The position numbers were made by a program, and so were the translations under genes. Under the pieces are notes generated by a model. It did no database searches and was not told the DNA's origin. It was given only the letters and a program-made list of their open reading frames with translations. From Arthrobacter sp. B6 (GTDB taxonomy: Bacteria > Actinomycetota > Actinomycetes > Actinomycetales > Micrococcaceae): a stretch of 64,000 bases of DNA. Every line of letters begins with the position of its first letter. Within the stretch, counting starts at the first letter, position 1. Below, in pieces: positions 47,084 through 56,565 of this stretch. The stretch is taken from contig NZ_KV467168.1 of the NCBI RefSeq assembly GCF_001663775.1, forward strand, positions 472,420 to 536,419, in the 5' to 3' direction.

Positions 47084-47520
47084 GGCGACCCTCCACCGTC
47101 GCGGGACGCGCCACGGGGGACGATGGTGGCGGTCCCGGTCGTGGTGACCGTGCCGTCTTCCTTCGCGAGACGAAGCTCGAGGACAATCCCGTTGTCCTCG
47201 AGCTCGGAATCGGCGACGGTGAGGTAGGCGCGCAGCAGCTCGCGAGGATAGGCGGGTTTCAGATGTCGCACCGAGGACGACTGGAGCGTCGCTCCGTGCT
47301 GAACAGCCCATTCGGATGCGAGTTGGGTGAGCCAGGTCGCCTGCAGGGGGCCGTGCACGGGTACGTTTGCGAGCCCCTCCAAGCGCGCGAACTCCGGGTC
47401 GTAGTGAATGCGGTGTGGCAGCGAGCAAGCGGCACTAAACAGGAACAGGTCGATCTCATCGACACGGTGATCTCGCGACGCAACTACTGTGCCGGGCGTG
47501 AGGGCGGCGATGCCACTCAC
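47080..47520 (-). CDS. MaoC-type hydratase subunit (HTD/ChsH1-like)
   Basis: Hotdog protein of 146 aa. The segment FLFSAACSLPHRIHYDPEFA followed by VPVHGPLQATWL carries the hydratase features (Asp/His near HRIHYD and the VHGP loop) of mesaconyl-CoA and 3-hydroxyacyl-thioester hydratases. The GTG start overlaps the ALDH stop (GTGA). It is the likely catalytic partner of the MaoC-type subunit at 45047. Confidence 0.82.
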   Translation of the reverse strand: MSGIAALTPGTVVASRDHRVDEIDLFLFSAACSLPHRIHYDPEFARLEGLANVPVHGPLQATWLTQLASEWAVQHGATLQSSSVRHLKPAYPRELLRAYLTVADSELEDNGIVLELRLAKEDGTVTTTGTATIVPRGASRDGGGSP

Positions 47521-48992
47521 GAGGGCGCCATCCCTTGGCGATGCGCGGAGAGGACCTGCACGTTTGTGTACTGCAGCACCCCGTCGATCCCGTTCTCGCT
47601 TCCCACACCGGACATCTTGTGGCCGCCGAGCGGGAACCGCGCCGACAGCCGCTGCACTTCATTGATCCAGACGATGCCGGAGTCGATGCGTCGCGCGATG
47701 CCTTCGGCGAGTTCGGGGTCCGCGCACCACACCGATCCGCCGAGTCCGTACGGCGACGCGTTGACGCGCTCGATAACCTCGTTCACGTCGGAAAACTTGA
47801 GGAACGGAACGATGGGGCCGAACGACTCCTCCGCAACGACTGGGGCGTCGTCCGGCGGGTTGTCGATTATTGACGGGTGGATATAGAACCCCTTACCCTC
47901 GGGGATCTCGCCGCGTAGCAGGAACGTGAGTCCGGACTTCTCGACATCGTCGATGATCGCGCGCACACGGGTGTACTGATCGTGGTTCGCGACCGGTCCG
48001 AGGTCGACCTCGGGATCGAGCCCGTTGCCCACCCGGATGCTCCTGGCGTACGCGACCACGCGCGCCGCGAACTCGTCGTAGATGCTCTCGTGAATGTAGA
48101 CGCGCTTGGATGCTAGGCAGTATTGGGCGTTATTCGTAAACGACGTCCAGAATACCTGCCCCGCAACGGTGTCGAGGTCGACGTCGGGCATGACGATTGC
48201 CGCGTCGTTGCCGCCCAGCTCGAGCGTGACGCTCGCGAGGGTCGCAGCGGCCGAACGCATCACCGCCGAACCTGTGCTTGTTGACCCGGTGAAGACGATC
48301 CGATCAATCCGCGGGTCGCTCGTCAGGAGCGGCCCGAGGTCGTGGTCGCCGGCGACGACGTTGAACACTCCGGCGGGGACCACCCCGTTGATGAGCTCGG
48401 CGATACGAAGGTTCGTGACGGGCGTGTACGGCGAGGGCTTGAGCACCACGGTGTTGCCCGTCAGCAGCGCCGGGGCGACCTTCCACATGGCCAAGGTGAC
48501 CGGGAAGTTCCACGGGGACAGCGCGGCGACGACGCCCATGGGAACGCGCCGGATGCGCACCACTCGCTCGTCGTCCTCCTCGACGACGACATCCCACGGG
48601 ACGTCGAGCGTAGCCATCTCACTGAACCATAGCGCGGCCCGACCGATCTCGCCACGCGCCTCGGTGATGCGCTTGCCCTGCTCGGAGGTGAGGAGCGTCG
48701 CGAGTTCCTCCTGATGTTCGCTGATCAGCTCGCCGATCCTGCGCACTGCGGCGCGCCGCTCGTCGACGGGAGTGTCGCGCCACCCGGGGAACGCGGTCTT
48801 CGCGGCATCAATCGCCGCGGAAAGTTGTTCGGGCGACGCGCTGGCGGAGAGGGCGAACACCGTCTCGTCCGCCGGGTTGAGGATCGCCATCGACGGGCGG
48901 TCGCCGTCGACGAGCCTGCCACCAATCAGCAGCTGGGGCGTCAGGGGAGAGGTCACCTGGGGGACGGGAAAGGCGGTATAGGTCATGTTCAT
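47517..48992 (-). CDS. Aldehyde dehydrogenase
   Basis: NAD(P)-dependent ALDH of 491 aa: PWNFPVTLAMWKVAPALLTG, cofactor loop FTGSTSTGSAV, catalytic Glu in TLELGGND and the nucleophilic Cys in NAQYCLASKRVYI. Two ATGs are close (48992 and 48986); GCAGGA fits the second better. The substrate range of relatives includes succinate semialdehyde and benzaldehyde-type aldehydes. In this operon it probably oxidises the aldehyde released by the aldolase encoded downstream (inference). Confidence 0.92.
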   Translation of the reverse strand: MNMTYTAFPVPQVTSPLTPQLLIGGRLVDGDRPSMAILNPADETVFALSASASPEQLSAAIDAAKTAFPGWRDTPVDERRAAVRRIGELISEHQEELATLLTSEQGKRITEARGEIGRAALWFSEMATLDVPWDVVVEEDDERVVRIRRVPMGVVAALSPWNFPVTLAMWKVAPALLTGNTVVLKPSPYTPVTNLRIAELINGVVPAGVFNVVAGDHDLGPLLTSDPRIDRIVFTGSTSTGSAVMRSAAATLASVTLELGGNDAAIVMPDVDLDTVAGQVFWTSFTNNAQYCLASKRVYIHESIYDEFAARVVAYARSIRVGNGLDPEVDLGPVANHDQYTRVRAIIDDVEKSGLTFLLRGEIPEGKGFYIHPSIIDNPPDDAPVVAEESFGPIVPFLKFSDVNEVIERVNASPYGLGGSVWCADPELAEGIARRIDSGIVWINEVQRLSARFPLGGHKMSGVGSENGIDGVLQYTNVQVLSAHRQGMAPS

Positions 48993-49018
48993 TCCTGCGA
49001 TTCGCGAGGGGGTGAAGG

Positions 49019-49786
49019 TCAGCGAGGTGCCATGCGGATGGCGCCGTCGAGCCTGATGGTTTCCCCGTTGAGCATCGGGTTGGCGATGATGTGCATCACG
49101 AGGGCTGCGTATTCGTCGGGCACGCCGAGCCGGGAGGGGTGGGGAACCTGCTCGCCCAAGGCGTCGCGGTATTCCTGGCTGAGGCTGTTCAGGAGCATAG
49201 GGGTTTCGAACAGTCCCGGGGCGATCGTCGCGACGCGTACCTTCGCGCGGGCAAACTCGCGGGCGAGCGGGAGGGTCAATCCGGCCACGCCGGCCTTGGA
49301 AGCGGCGTAGGCTGCCTGTCCGATCTGACCGTCGAAGGCGGCGACAGAGGCCGTGTTGACGATGACGCCGCGCTCCTCACCCACCTCGTCGGTCGCGACC
49401 ATCGCGGGAGCGGCGAGACGGATGGCGTTGAACGTGCCGATGAGATTGACGCGAACCACACGCTCGAACTCCTCGAGAGGCATGGGGACACCCTTGCGCA
49501 GGATCATCCCCGGGGTGCCGATGCCCGCGCAGTTGACGAGCACGCGCAGTGGACCGAGATCTCTTGCCCGATCGACGGCGGCGCCGACGGACTCCGAGTT
49601 CGTGACGTCACCCTCGACGAACGCCACGCGGTCACGGAGTTCGGCTGATACCTGGGCTCCGGCTGCCGGAGACATATCGAGGATGGTCACGAATGCGCCT
49701 GCGGCGTGCAGACGGCGGGCGGCACTAAGTCCGAGACCTGAGGCCCCACCTGTGACGAGTGCGCTGGCCCCTGTGAGATCAAGCAT
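49019..49786 (-). CDS. SDR, 17-beta-HSD type 10-like 3-hydroxyacyl-CoA dehydrogenase
   Basis: Protein of 255 aa with TGGASGLG, VTILDMSP (NAD), NCAGIGTPG, catalytic Ser in NTASVAAFDGQIGQ and YAASK; the sequence LAREFARAKVRVATIAPGLF with TPML is typical of HSD10/type II 3-hydroxyacyl-CoA dehydrogenases that act on straight and 2-methyl-branched 3-hydroxyacyl-CoAs. RBS AGAAGGG before ATG 49786. It is the first gene of the operon running to 45047; 26 bp separate it from the ALDH gene. Confidence 0.88.
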   Translation of the reverse strand: MLDLTGASALVTGGASGLGLSAARRLHAAGAFVTILDMSPAAGAQVSAELRDRVAFVEGDVTNSESVGAAVDRARDLGPLRVLVNCAGIGTPGMILRKGVPMPLEEFERVVRVNLIGTFNAIRLAAPAMVATDEVGEERGVIVNTASVAAFDGQIGQAAYAASKAGVAGLTLPLAREFARAKVRVATIAPGLFETPMLLNSLSQEYRDALGEQVPHPSRLGVPDEYAALVMHIIANPMLNGETIRLDGAIRMAPR

Positions 49787-49816
49787 CTGAACCCTTCTGA
49801 GCTGATCGGGTAAAAA

Positions 49817-49834
49817 ACAGTCGTGATTGACTGT
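49817..49834. promoter_or_regulatory. Inverted repeat ACAGTC-N6-GACTGT
   Basis: Perfect 6-bp arms 31 bp upstream of the SDR-ALDH operon start. The ACAGTCAA half recurs at 50616 between the TetR and CaiB genes, so both may be bound by the TetR encoded between them. Confidence 0.5.
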
Positions 49835-49865
49835 ATTGGACCTTAGCGGGGGGCGAGGCGATGCG

Positions 49866-50534
49866 TCAAGTGAGTGGTCCCGCAGGCGCGGCGGGCTGAG
49901 GGGCTGGGGTGCCCGTTGACATCCCGAGCACGCTACGGGCGACGAATTTCCACTCGTCGAGCGGCTGCGGCGACGTCGAAGGTCCCGTGAGCGCGTGCGT
50001 CATGGCCGTCCCGCGCATCGACGTCAGAAGGACATCAATCAGAAGACGGAAGTTCGGCAGTTCGGAGAGTTCCGAACCGAAGAACGAGCGGATCGTGTCG
50101 TGGATCAGCCTGGCGAGGGCGCGCTCCCGCGGCAGGAGCGCAGCTCGGAGTCGGTCGTCATGCCGTGCGGCCATCCACAGTTCGCTGGATGCCCAGAAGT
50201 AGCTCTGCTGATGCGTTTCCCACATCGCGTCGATTGCCGCGTCCAGGCGCTCATGCCGGTCCTCGGGCCACGTCGAACGCTCACGAAGCAGGCCCATACG
50301 TGCGGCGGCGAGTTGCTGAACCGCCGCGATCAGAAGCTCATCTCGCGACCGGAAATGATGCAACAGCCTGCCCCGGGTCACTCGGGCCGTCTCCTGGATC
50401 CGAGTGGTCGTCGCGCCCGAGTAGCCGTAGGTCGTCAGCACCTCGATTGCTGCCTCAAGGATCCGTGACCTGGTCTGGACACTCCGCTCCTGAACTGCCC
50501 GCGAACGTGCCTGCGTTGAATAGGCTGCCTTCAT
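49866..50534 (-). CDS. TetR family regulator
   Basis: Protein of 222 aa: RSRILEAAIEVLTTYGYSGA, RIQETARVTRGRLLHHFRSR form the helix-turn-helix; the rest is the helical ligand domain with Trp-rich QQSYFWASSELWMAARHD. ATG 50534 with GGAGG 8 nt upstream is preferred to TTG 50537. It lies in front of the aldolase operon and divergent to the CaiB gene, so it likely controls both. Ligand unknown, an acyl-CoA being the usual type. Confidence 0.87.
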   Translation of the reverse strand: MKAAYSTQARSRAVQERSVQTRSRILEAAIEVLTTYGYSGATTTRIQETARVTRGRLLHHFRSRDELLIAAVQQLAAARMGLLRERSTWPEDRHERLDAAIDAMWETHQQSYFWASSELWMAARHDDRLRAALLPRERALARLIHDTIRSFFGSELSELPNFRLLIDVLLTSMRGTAMTHALTGPSTSPQPLDEWKFVARSVLGMSTGTPAPQPAAPAGPLT

Positions 50535-50615
50535 CAATGCGCCTCCCTTGTGTTGAATCGCCCTTTTATGATGTCGGAATTGCGGAGCGGGGCGAAGTCC
50601 CCTACCGTCGTAATA

Positions 50616-50627
50616 ACAGTCAACTGT
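50616..50627. promoter_or_regulatory. Palindrome ACAGTCAACTGT
   Basis: ACAGT and ACTGT with a 2-bp centre in the divergent TetR-CaiB promoter region. It shares the ACAGTCAA sequence with the inverted repeat at 49817-49834. Confidence 0.5.
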
Positions 50628-50667
50628 GCCTGTTTAGTATCCCTCACATGCAACGAAGGAGTCGTGC

Positions 50668-52992
50668 GTGAACCACGATCCCGATGGTGAATCCCACTCC
50701 AAGCCCCTCGCCGGACTTAGAATCTTGGATCTTGTCAGCGGCCCGGCGCGATACACAACGCGGTTGCTCGCCGATCTCGGGGCGGATGTCATCGCCGTCG
50801 GTGACGATCGCGACGACATCGCGGATGGAGTTCGGCAGCACAACAAGCGCCTAGGCCGGGCGGAGGATCTGACGAGGCTCGCCGCCAACGCGGATGTCGT
50901 GATTACCGACCGAAGCGAGGATCGGCTCTGCGCGGACGGCCTCGTAGAGACGACGCTGCGGCGAGCCCGGCCGCAGCTCATCTGGGTCCGCATCAGCGAA
51001 TTCGGAACGTCCGGTCGGCGGTCGGAATGGTCGGGTTCGCCGGGCGTCCACTTTGCGCAGTCGGGAGCGCTCGCGCGTTCGGGTCTGCCCGAGAAGCGGA
51101 CGCCTCTCATCCCGCCGGCGTACATCGTTGACGTCACGGTCGCCGTTCACTGCCTCTGGACGGTGCTTCTCGCTCTCGTCGCGACTGCACGCAGCGGCGT
51201 TGGGCAGACCATCCAATTTGCGGTCTCCGATGCCATGATCCACGCGCTCGACCCGCCATTTGGGATCAAGGGCAGCGTCCTCGGTGCCCAGAACATGAGC
51301 GCGACGATCGGCCGACCCGACGCGGCGGGGCTCTACCCGGTCTTTCGTGTCGCCGACGGCTGGGTACGCTTGTGCATCTTGAGCCCGGGTCAGTGGCGGA
51401 GCATGTTCGGATGGCTCGGCGAGCCAGCGGAATTCGCCGACGAGCGCTTCGGCCGCGGAGATGTCCGACTCGCCGCCGCCGCAAGGCTCTATCCGCTCAT
51501 CGCTGCCCACCTCGCTTCGATGACACGTTCGGAGGCAATCGCCGCGGGTCAGTCGCGCGGGGTGCCCATCGTGGGCGTCGATTCGCTGGCGGCCGCCGCG
51601 AGTTCGGAGGCCATGGCCGAGTCGGGCGTCATCCTCACCGTGGTCGACGGGGACGGCCGCTGCCATCGTGAAGTCCAGAGCATGTTCGTGATCGACGGCG
51701 AGCGGGTGCGCTCCAGCGAACCGAAGTCCGGCCTGGACTGGCGCTCCGCCGCATCCTTGCTTGACCAACTCGGCCCGTGGTCGCCGGGTTCCTCACCCCT
51801 GCAGGGACTCCGGGTGCTAGACCTCGGCGTCATCGTTGCGGGGGCCGAAGCCGGGCGGCTTCTTGCCGATCACGGCGCCGATGTGATCAAGATCGAGAGC
51901 CGTGACCACCTCGACGGGTCGCGCCTGGCCACCCTCGCAACGGGGATGTCGGCGAGCTTTGCGCGGGGGCACCGCAACAAGCGGAGCTTGGGTCTGGATC
52001 TGCGGAGCGACCACGGAAAGGAGATTTTCCGCCGGCTCGCCGAAGTTTCGGATGTGGTTCTTAGCAACTTCAAACCCGGAACGCTTGAATCCCTCGGAAT
52101 CGATCACCCCGCGCTCTCCGCTTGCAACGAGGAAATCGTCACCGTGGAGTCGAGTGCGTTCGGGGAATCTCCGGCATTCCGCGGGTTCTTCGGGTACGGA
52201 CCGCTCGTGCGGGCGGTGTCGGGCTTGACCCATCAATGGCGTTATCCCGACCTCGAGGAGGGTTTCGGCGATGGGCTCACGGTCTTCCCGGATCACCTCG
52301 CCGGACGGCTCAGTGCGTCGATCGCCCTCGCCCTCGTGCTGCGCCGGCGTCGCACCGGCCGCGGCGGTGACGCCAAGACCGCGCAGATCGACATCATCAT
52401 GAACGCGGCAGCCGAGGCGATCGCGGAGCTGGACCGGCCGCAGGGCCTGGGTGATGCACCCCGGGGTGTGTTCGCTGCAGCCGGTGACCCGGATCAGGAC
52501 CAATGGATCTATCTCGAGGTGGACGGGGATGCGTCCTTCCGCGCGCTGTGCGAATCGATGGCGCGGCCTGATCTCGCCGACGATAGGCGATTCGCCTCAG
52601 CTTCTCGACGCGTCGAGCACCGCGCCGAGCTCGAAGAGATCGTGAAAGTCTGGACAGCGGGACTCGTGGCCGAGACGATGGCCGCCGCTCTGCAACGAGC
52701 AGGAGTGAAGGCCGCCCCGGTCGTGCATGAGGTGAACCTACCCGACGACCCGGTCCTGGTGGCGCGCTCTGCGTTCACGATGCTCGCCCAGCCGCACTAT
52801 CCGGAGGGTTTGTGCGTCCACGGTGCCGAGGTGGAATTCACAAATCTAGGCATGCCTCTCCGGCATCCTGCGCCACTCCTGGCTGAGCACACGCGCGAGG
52901 TCGTGGCCGATGTTCTCGGGATGGCCGACGATGAGATTGACGCGCTCGTGAAGGACCGCGTCCTGTTCGTCCACGAGGCACCGGAGTCGTAG
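50668..52992 (+). CDS. CaiB/BaiF CoA-transferase, double length
   Basis: Family III CoA-transferase of 774 aa containing two copies of the roughly 380-residue fold. Copy 1: LAGLRILDLVSGPARYTTRL, LLADLGADVIAVGD. Copy 2 from about residue 380: LQGLRVLDLGVIVAGAEAGR, LLADHGADVIKIES, with RGHRNKRSLGLDLRS and FPDHLAGRLSAS, where the Asp is in the active-site position. The first copy lacks several of these conserved residues and may be structural. It moves CoA between acids. Starts at GTG with GAAGGAG upstream. Placed before the TRAP transporter, it could activate the imported acid. Confidence 0.88.
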   Translation: MNHDPDGESHSKPLAGLRILDLVSGPARYTTRLLADLGADVIAVGDDRDDIADGVRQHNKRLGRAEDLTRLAANADVVITDRSEDRLCADGLVETTLRRARPQLIWVRISEFGTSGRRSEWSGSPGVHFAQSGALARSGLPEKRTPLIPPAYIVDVTVAVHCLWTVLLALVATARSGVGQTIQFAVSDAMIHALDPPFGIKGSVLGAQNMSATIGRPDAAGLYPVFRVADGWVRLCILSPGQWRSMFGWLGEPAEFADERFGRGDVRLAAAARLYPLIAAHLASMTRSEAIAAGQSRGVPIVGVDSLAAAASSEAMAESGVILTVVDGDGRCHREVQSMFVIDGERVRSSEPKSGLDWRSAASLLDQLGPWSPGSSPLQGLRVLDLGVIVAGAEAGRLLADHGADVIKIESRDHLDGSRLATLATGMSASFARGHRNKRSLGLDLRSDHGKEIFRRLAEVSDVVLSNFKPGTLESLGIDHPALSACNEEIVTVESSAFGESPAFRGFFGYGPLVRAVSGLTHQWRYPDLEEGFGDGLTVFPDHLAGRLSASIALALVLRRRRTGRGGDAKTAQIDIIMNAAAEAIAELDRPQGLGDAPRGVFAAAGDPDQDQWIYLEVDGDASFRALCESMARPDLADDRRFASASRRVEHRAELEEIVKVWTAGLVAETMAAALQRAGVKAAPVVHEVNLPDDPVLVARSAFTMLAQPHYPEGLCVHGAEVEFTNLGMPLRHPAPLLAEHTREVVADVLGMADDEIDALVKDRVLFVHEAPES

Positions 52993-53132
52993 CGTCATCG
53001 CGCAGCCCCAAATTGGAACCTGCGTAGTCGTCTTCGATCAGACAGGGTTCGTTGAACAATGCACTCCAATCGATCGCCTCCACGGAGCGCGGATCGGGCG
53101 GCGAGGTCTAACGACGACCACGGTAGCGGACA

Positions 53133-53162
53133 TTGACCTATTGAGCGATAGCTATATATAAT
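53133..53162 (+). promoter_or_regulatory. Promoter of the TRAP transporter operon
   Basis: TTGACC (53133-53138) and TATAAT (53157-53162) with an 18-bp spacer, 87 bp upstream of the dctP start; a near-consensus housekeeping sigma promoter. A TAGCTATA palindrome overlaps the -10 side. Confidence 0.6.
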
Positions 53163-53248
53163 TTGTGAATTGCTTTGCGACCGAATCCGATAAATCACCG
53201 GGTTAGGATCGGCACTGCTCTAACACTTTTTTCAGACAAGGAAGTCAC

Positions 53249-54496
53249 ATGCTCTATGCCTCAACCAACTCATCGCCCGGCATTGGCAAACGCATCATTG
53301 CAGCGGCCGTGGTCGCCGCTAGTGCAATCACGCTAGCAGCGTGCACGGGCTCGGGGACTACAAATGCCGACGGCCCCACCCTGAAAGACATGGAGCCGGT
53401 CACGCTGACGTACAGCGAAGCCTTCGGGGAAGGTTCGCTGTCGCAGAAGGCGACGGCGAACTTCATGGAGGCCGTCACCGAACGCACGGAGGGCAAGGTC
53501 ACGTTCGATGTATATCTCTCCGGATCGCTGCACCCCGTGACAGAAGGCCTGGCGGCGGTTCAGTCCGGCCTGACCGACATGACGAACTACATTCCGGGCT
53601 ACTTCGGCGACTCGCTCCCCGGGGGCCAGTGGGCAAACGCGCTTGCGACTCTGCAGTGGGGCGGCTACCCGCAGGACATGCTCAGCGGAACTGCCGCTAG
53701 CCAGGAGTTTACCCTCAGCACGCCGGAGTTAAGCGCCGAACTCGAGAAATGGAACGCCGTTCCCCTCGGTTCCTATACGGGGCCGTCGTTGTTCCTGCTG
53801 TGCACGAAGCCGATCGAGACACTGGCGGATGCCCAGGGCGTGCAGACCCGCACCGCGGGCTGGCCGTTCTCAGACGACATCGAGGCGCTGGGCATGACGA
53901 ACGTATTCACCCCCGACCTCGAAATCTTCGAAGCCCTGCAGCGCGGCGTCATCGACTGCGCGGTCACCGCACCGTCGGTCGCTATGGGTGCCGGCCTATG
54001 GGACGTTGCGACTTATGTGCACCCCCTCCCGCTCCCGAATTCGGCGGGTTCCGGCTACATGGTCAGCAAAGATGTTTGGGAAGCGTTCCCTGAGGAGGTC
54101 CGGACGATCTTCCGTGAGGAAGCGACCGGTCTGGCGGGAGACTACCTCCGCGGCTACGCGGAGGTGAACGCCCGATGGGCCACCGAGAGCGAGGCGCACG
54201 GGGTCACCTGGGTCGACACAAGTGAGCTGCTTCCGACCATCGAAAAAGCTCACCAAGCGCGCATCGAGAACATCGCAGGCCTGGCTCCCGACACAATAAA
54301 GGACCCGGAATCAGTGATCGAGAGGTACAAGGCCACGGTAGACGAGTGGGACGCTTACCTCAATGATGACCTGGGGTACGTTCTCAATAAAGAGCCCAAC
54401 GGCAAGGAACTAAAGCAGGCCTACCTGGACGCCGCCGAATCGTTTTCTTGGGATGACTACCGCGAGCGGCTGGCTGCGGCGGCGGTAGGTGGATAA
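53249..54496 (+). CDS. dctP: TRAP transporter solute-binding lipoprotein
   Basis: DctP-type extracytoplasmic binding protein of 415 aa. An N-terminal signal ends in the lipobox LAAC (AITLAACTGSG), so it should be anchored to the outer face of the membrane. The mature part has the DctP core, including GVQTRTAGWPFSDDIEALGM with the Arg that usually binds the substrate carboxylate. RBS AAGGAAG. First gene of dctPQM; the substrate is expected to be an organic acid. Confidence 0.9.
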   Translation: MLYASTNSSPGIGKRIIAAAVVAASAITLAACTGSGTTNADGPTLKDMEPVTLTYSEAFGEGSLSQKATANFMEAVTERTEGKVTFDVYLSGSLHPVTEGLAAVQSGLTDMTNYIPGYFGDSLPGGQWANALATLQWGGYPQDMLSGTAASQEFTLSTPELSAELEKWNAVPLGSYTGPSLFLLCTKPIETLADAQGVQTRTAGWPFSDDIEALGMTNVFTPDLEIFEALQRGVIDCAVTAPSVAMGAGLWDVATYVHPLPLPNSAGSGYMVSKDVWEAFPEEVRTIFREEATGLAGDYLRGYAEVNARWATESEAHGVTWVDTSELLPTIEKAHQARIENIAGLAPDTIKDPESVIERYKATVDEWDAYLNDDLGYVLNKEPNGKELKQAYLDAAESFSWDDYRERLAAAAVGG

Positions 54497-54499
54497 ATA

Positions 54500-55057
54500 A
54501 TGACGACCGCGAGCCTGCCCCCCAGCTCATCCCCGGCCTGGATCCGCATCATCGATCGCATCACGGTTGTAGCGGTGGGGGTCGCGGCCGGACTTGTCGC
54601 CCTGATGATGGTTCACGTGATCATCGATGTAACCGCCCGCAATCTCCTGAGTGCGCCACTGCCAGGAACCCTGGACGTCGTCGCGTACTTCTGGATGCCC
54701 GGGGTGTCCCTTCTGGCGCTTGGATACGCTCAGTTCCGGAACGAGCAGATACGTGTGACCCTTCTGCTCGAGGCGCTGGATAGCGTTTCCAAACGCCGAC
54801 TGGACGCACTGGTGGAGGTAATCACTTTGCTGATCGTTGCCTGGCTTTCGTTCGTCTCATTCGAGGCGCTGCTTGGCTCGATCGATCACGGGGAGCGGGC
54901 GAATGGGACCCGATGGGTGCCGTTCTGGCCGGGCAGGCTCGTAGTCGTTGTTTCCTTCGTCATACTCGCGTTGGCTTCCGTCGCGAACCTATACAAACTT
55001 GGCAAGCGCATCGACACGACAGAACAGATTCCCCCTGAGGAGAACGTACTGGTATGA
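54500..55057 (+). CDS. dctQ: TRAP transporter small permease
   Basis: Membrane protein of 185 aa with four hydrophobic helices, and the DctQ pattern HVIIDVTARNLLSAPLPGTL near residue 40. Begins 3 bp after dctP and overlaps dctM by 4 bp (ATGA). It connects the binding protein with the large permease. Confidence 0.87.
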   Translation: MTTASLPPSSSPAWIRIIDRITVVAVGVAAGLVALMMVHVIIDVTARNLLSAPLPGTLDVVAYFWMPGVSLLALGYAQFRNEQIRVTLLLEALDSVSKRRLDALVEVITLLIVAWLSFVSFEALLGSIDHGERANGTRWVPFWPGRLVVVVSFVILALASVANLYKLGKRIDTTEQIPPEENVLV

Positions 55058-56541
55058 ATACCCACACCCAGTTTCTGCCACCGCTGGCGGAGGACGGCAC
55101 GGTCCGCAAGCGATTTCCTGTATGGTTGACGGTTGCATTCGTGGTCGCTACAGCTGTCGTCGTGGCCGTAATGCTGCTCGGCGAGGCGCCGAAACTTATG
55201 ATCGGCGTCCTGACTATCGTGCTCTTGCTCTTGCTCTTGGCGCTTACCGTTCCGATCGGCATCGCGATGATCGCAGCGTCCGTCGTCGGGCTTGCTGCGG
55301 TGTCGTCGTACAAGACAGCAGGAGCTTCCGCGGGGGAGGTCGCCTTCACTGGAGTCGCTTCGTGGTCGCTCAGCGTCATCCCGCTCTTCATTGTCATGGG
55401 CATCGCAATGTGGAAGGGCGGGGTGACCGCCAAAGCGTATACGGCCGCTCGACATTGGCTGGGCTGGCTGCCCGGGGGCTTAGCGTTCGCGACGAACGCC
55501 GCCGGGGCCAGTCTCGCCTCGACAAGCGGCAGCACGATGGGCATCACCTTTGCCCTCGGCAAGATGGCTCTTCCCGAGATGCTCGACGCCCGTTACAAAC
55601 CGACGCTCGCAACGGCTTCGGTCGCGATGGCGGGGACGCTTGGCCAAGTTCTCCCGCCAAGTATCATGCTCGTTATCTACGCGGGCGTCGCCGAGGTTCC
55701 GGTGGGCCCGCAATTGTTGGCCGGCCTCATCCCCGGCCTCATGCTCGCGGCCGGGTTCGGACTGGTGATCGTCCTATGGGCAAGCCTGAAGCCATCAGTC
55801 GCGCCTCGATCTACTGATCCGTCGGCGACCTGGGGCGTGCGCCTGCGCTCGCTAGTCGGCACCATCCCGCTGGTACTTATCGCGTTCCTCGTGGTTGGTG
55901 GCATTTTCGTCGGCGTTTTCACGGCAACTGAGGCTGCGGCATTTGGCGCTGTGTTTGCGCTCATCGTCGGTTGGTTTGGCCTCGCGCGCGGTAACCGCGG
56001 CTTCATTTCAACCTTGAAATTCGTCGGAGATATCTTCCGCGAGGCGATCATCTCAATGGCGGGGCTGTTCATCCTCATGATCGGAGCACTGCTGCTCACT
56101 CGCGTGATCGCGCTCAGCGGGATTGCCCAGAACCTGACGACTTGGCTCATTAGCCTCGATCTCGACCGGGTCCAGTTCATGCTTGTACTTATCCTGGTCT
56201 ACATCGTTCTCGGGATGTTCCTCGAATCGCTCCCGATGATCCTTCTGACCGTGCCGCTGCTAATCGCTCCACTGCAGGCAATGGATGTCGACCTGCTGTG
56301 GTTCGGAGTGTTCATCGTGATCATGTGCGAGATCGGTATGGTGTTCCCGCCGATCGGGTTGCTTACCTTTGTGGTGCACCGCATCGCGCAAGATCCGAAG
56401 GTCAATCGGGGTGTTAAGGTGACGCTCGGTAACGTGTTCCTCGGAATTATGCCCTTCACGGCCATCTCGATCGTGGTGGTGGTGATCCTGATTTTTCTAC
56501 CGGACATACCGCTCTTCATACCCTCGCTCGCAGCCAAGTAA
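55054..56541 (+). CDS. dctM: TRAP transporter large permease
   Basis: Membrane protein of 495 aa with about 12-13 transmembrane segments. Family features include NAAGASLASTSGSTMGITFA, LPEMLDARYKPTLATASVAM, GTLGQVLPPSIMLVIYAGV and GMFLESLPMILLTVPLL. It is the sodium-coupled transport channel of the TRAP system. The N-terminus carries about 20 polar residues before the first helix. Confidence 0.9.
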   Translation: MNTHTQFLPPLAEDGTVRKRFPVWLTVAFVVATAVVVAVMLLGEAPKLMIGVLTIVLLLLLLALTVPIGIAMIAASVVGLAAVSSYKTAGASAGEVAFTGVASWSLSVIPLFIVMGIAMWKGGVTAKAYTAARHWLGWLPGGLAFATNAAGASLASTSGSTMGITFALGKMALPEMLDARYKPTLATASVAMAGTLGQVLPPSIMLVIYAGVAEVPVGPQLLAGLIPGLMLAAGFGLVIVLWASLKPSVAPRSTDPSATWGVRLRSLVGTIPLVLIAFLVVGGIFVGVFTATEAAAFGAVFALIVGWFGLARGNRGFISTLKFVGDIFREAIISMAGLFILMIGALLLTRVIALSGIAQNLTTWLISLDLDRVQFMLVLILVYIVLGMFLESLPMILLTVPLLIAPLQAMDVDLLWFGVFIVIMCEIGMVFPPIGLLTFVVHRIAQDPKVNRGVKVTLGNVFLGIMPFTAISIVVVVILIFLPDIPLFIPSLAAK

Positions 56542-56565
56542 TCACTTCTCGAAAGAAGCAAGCTA

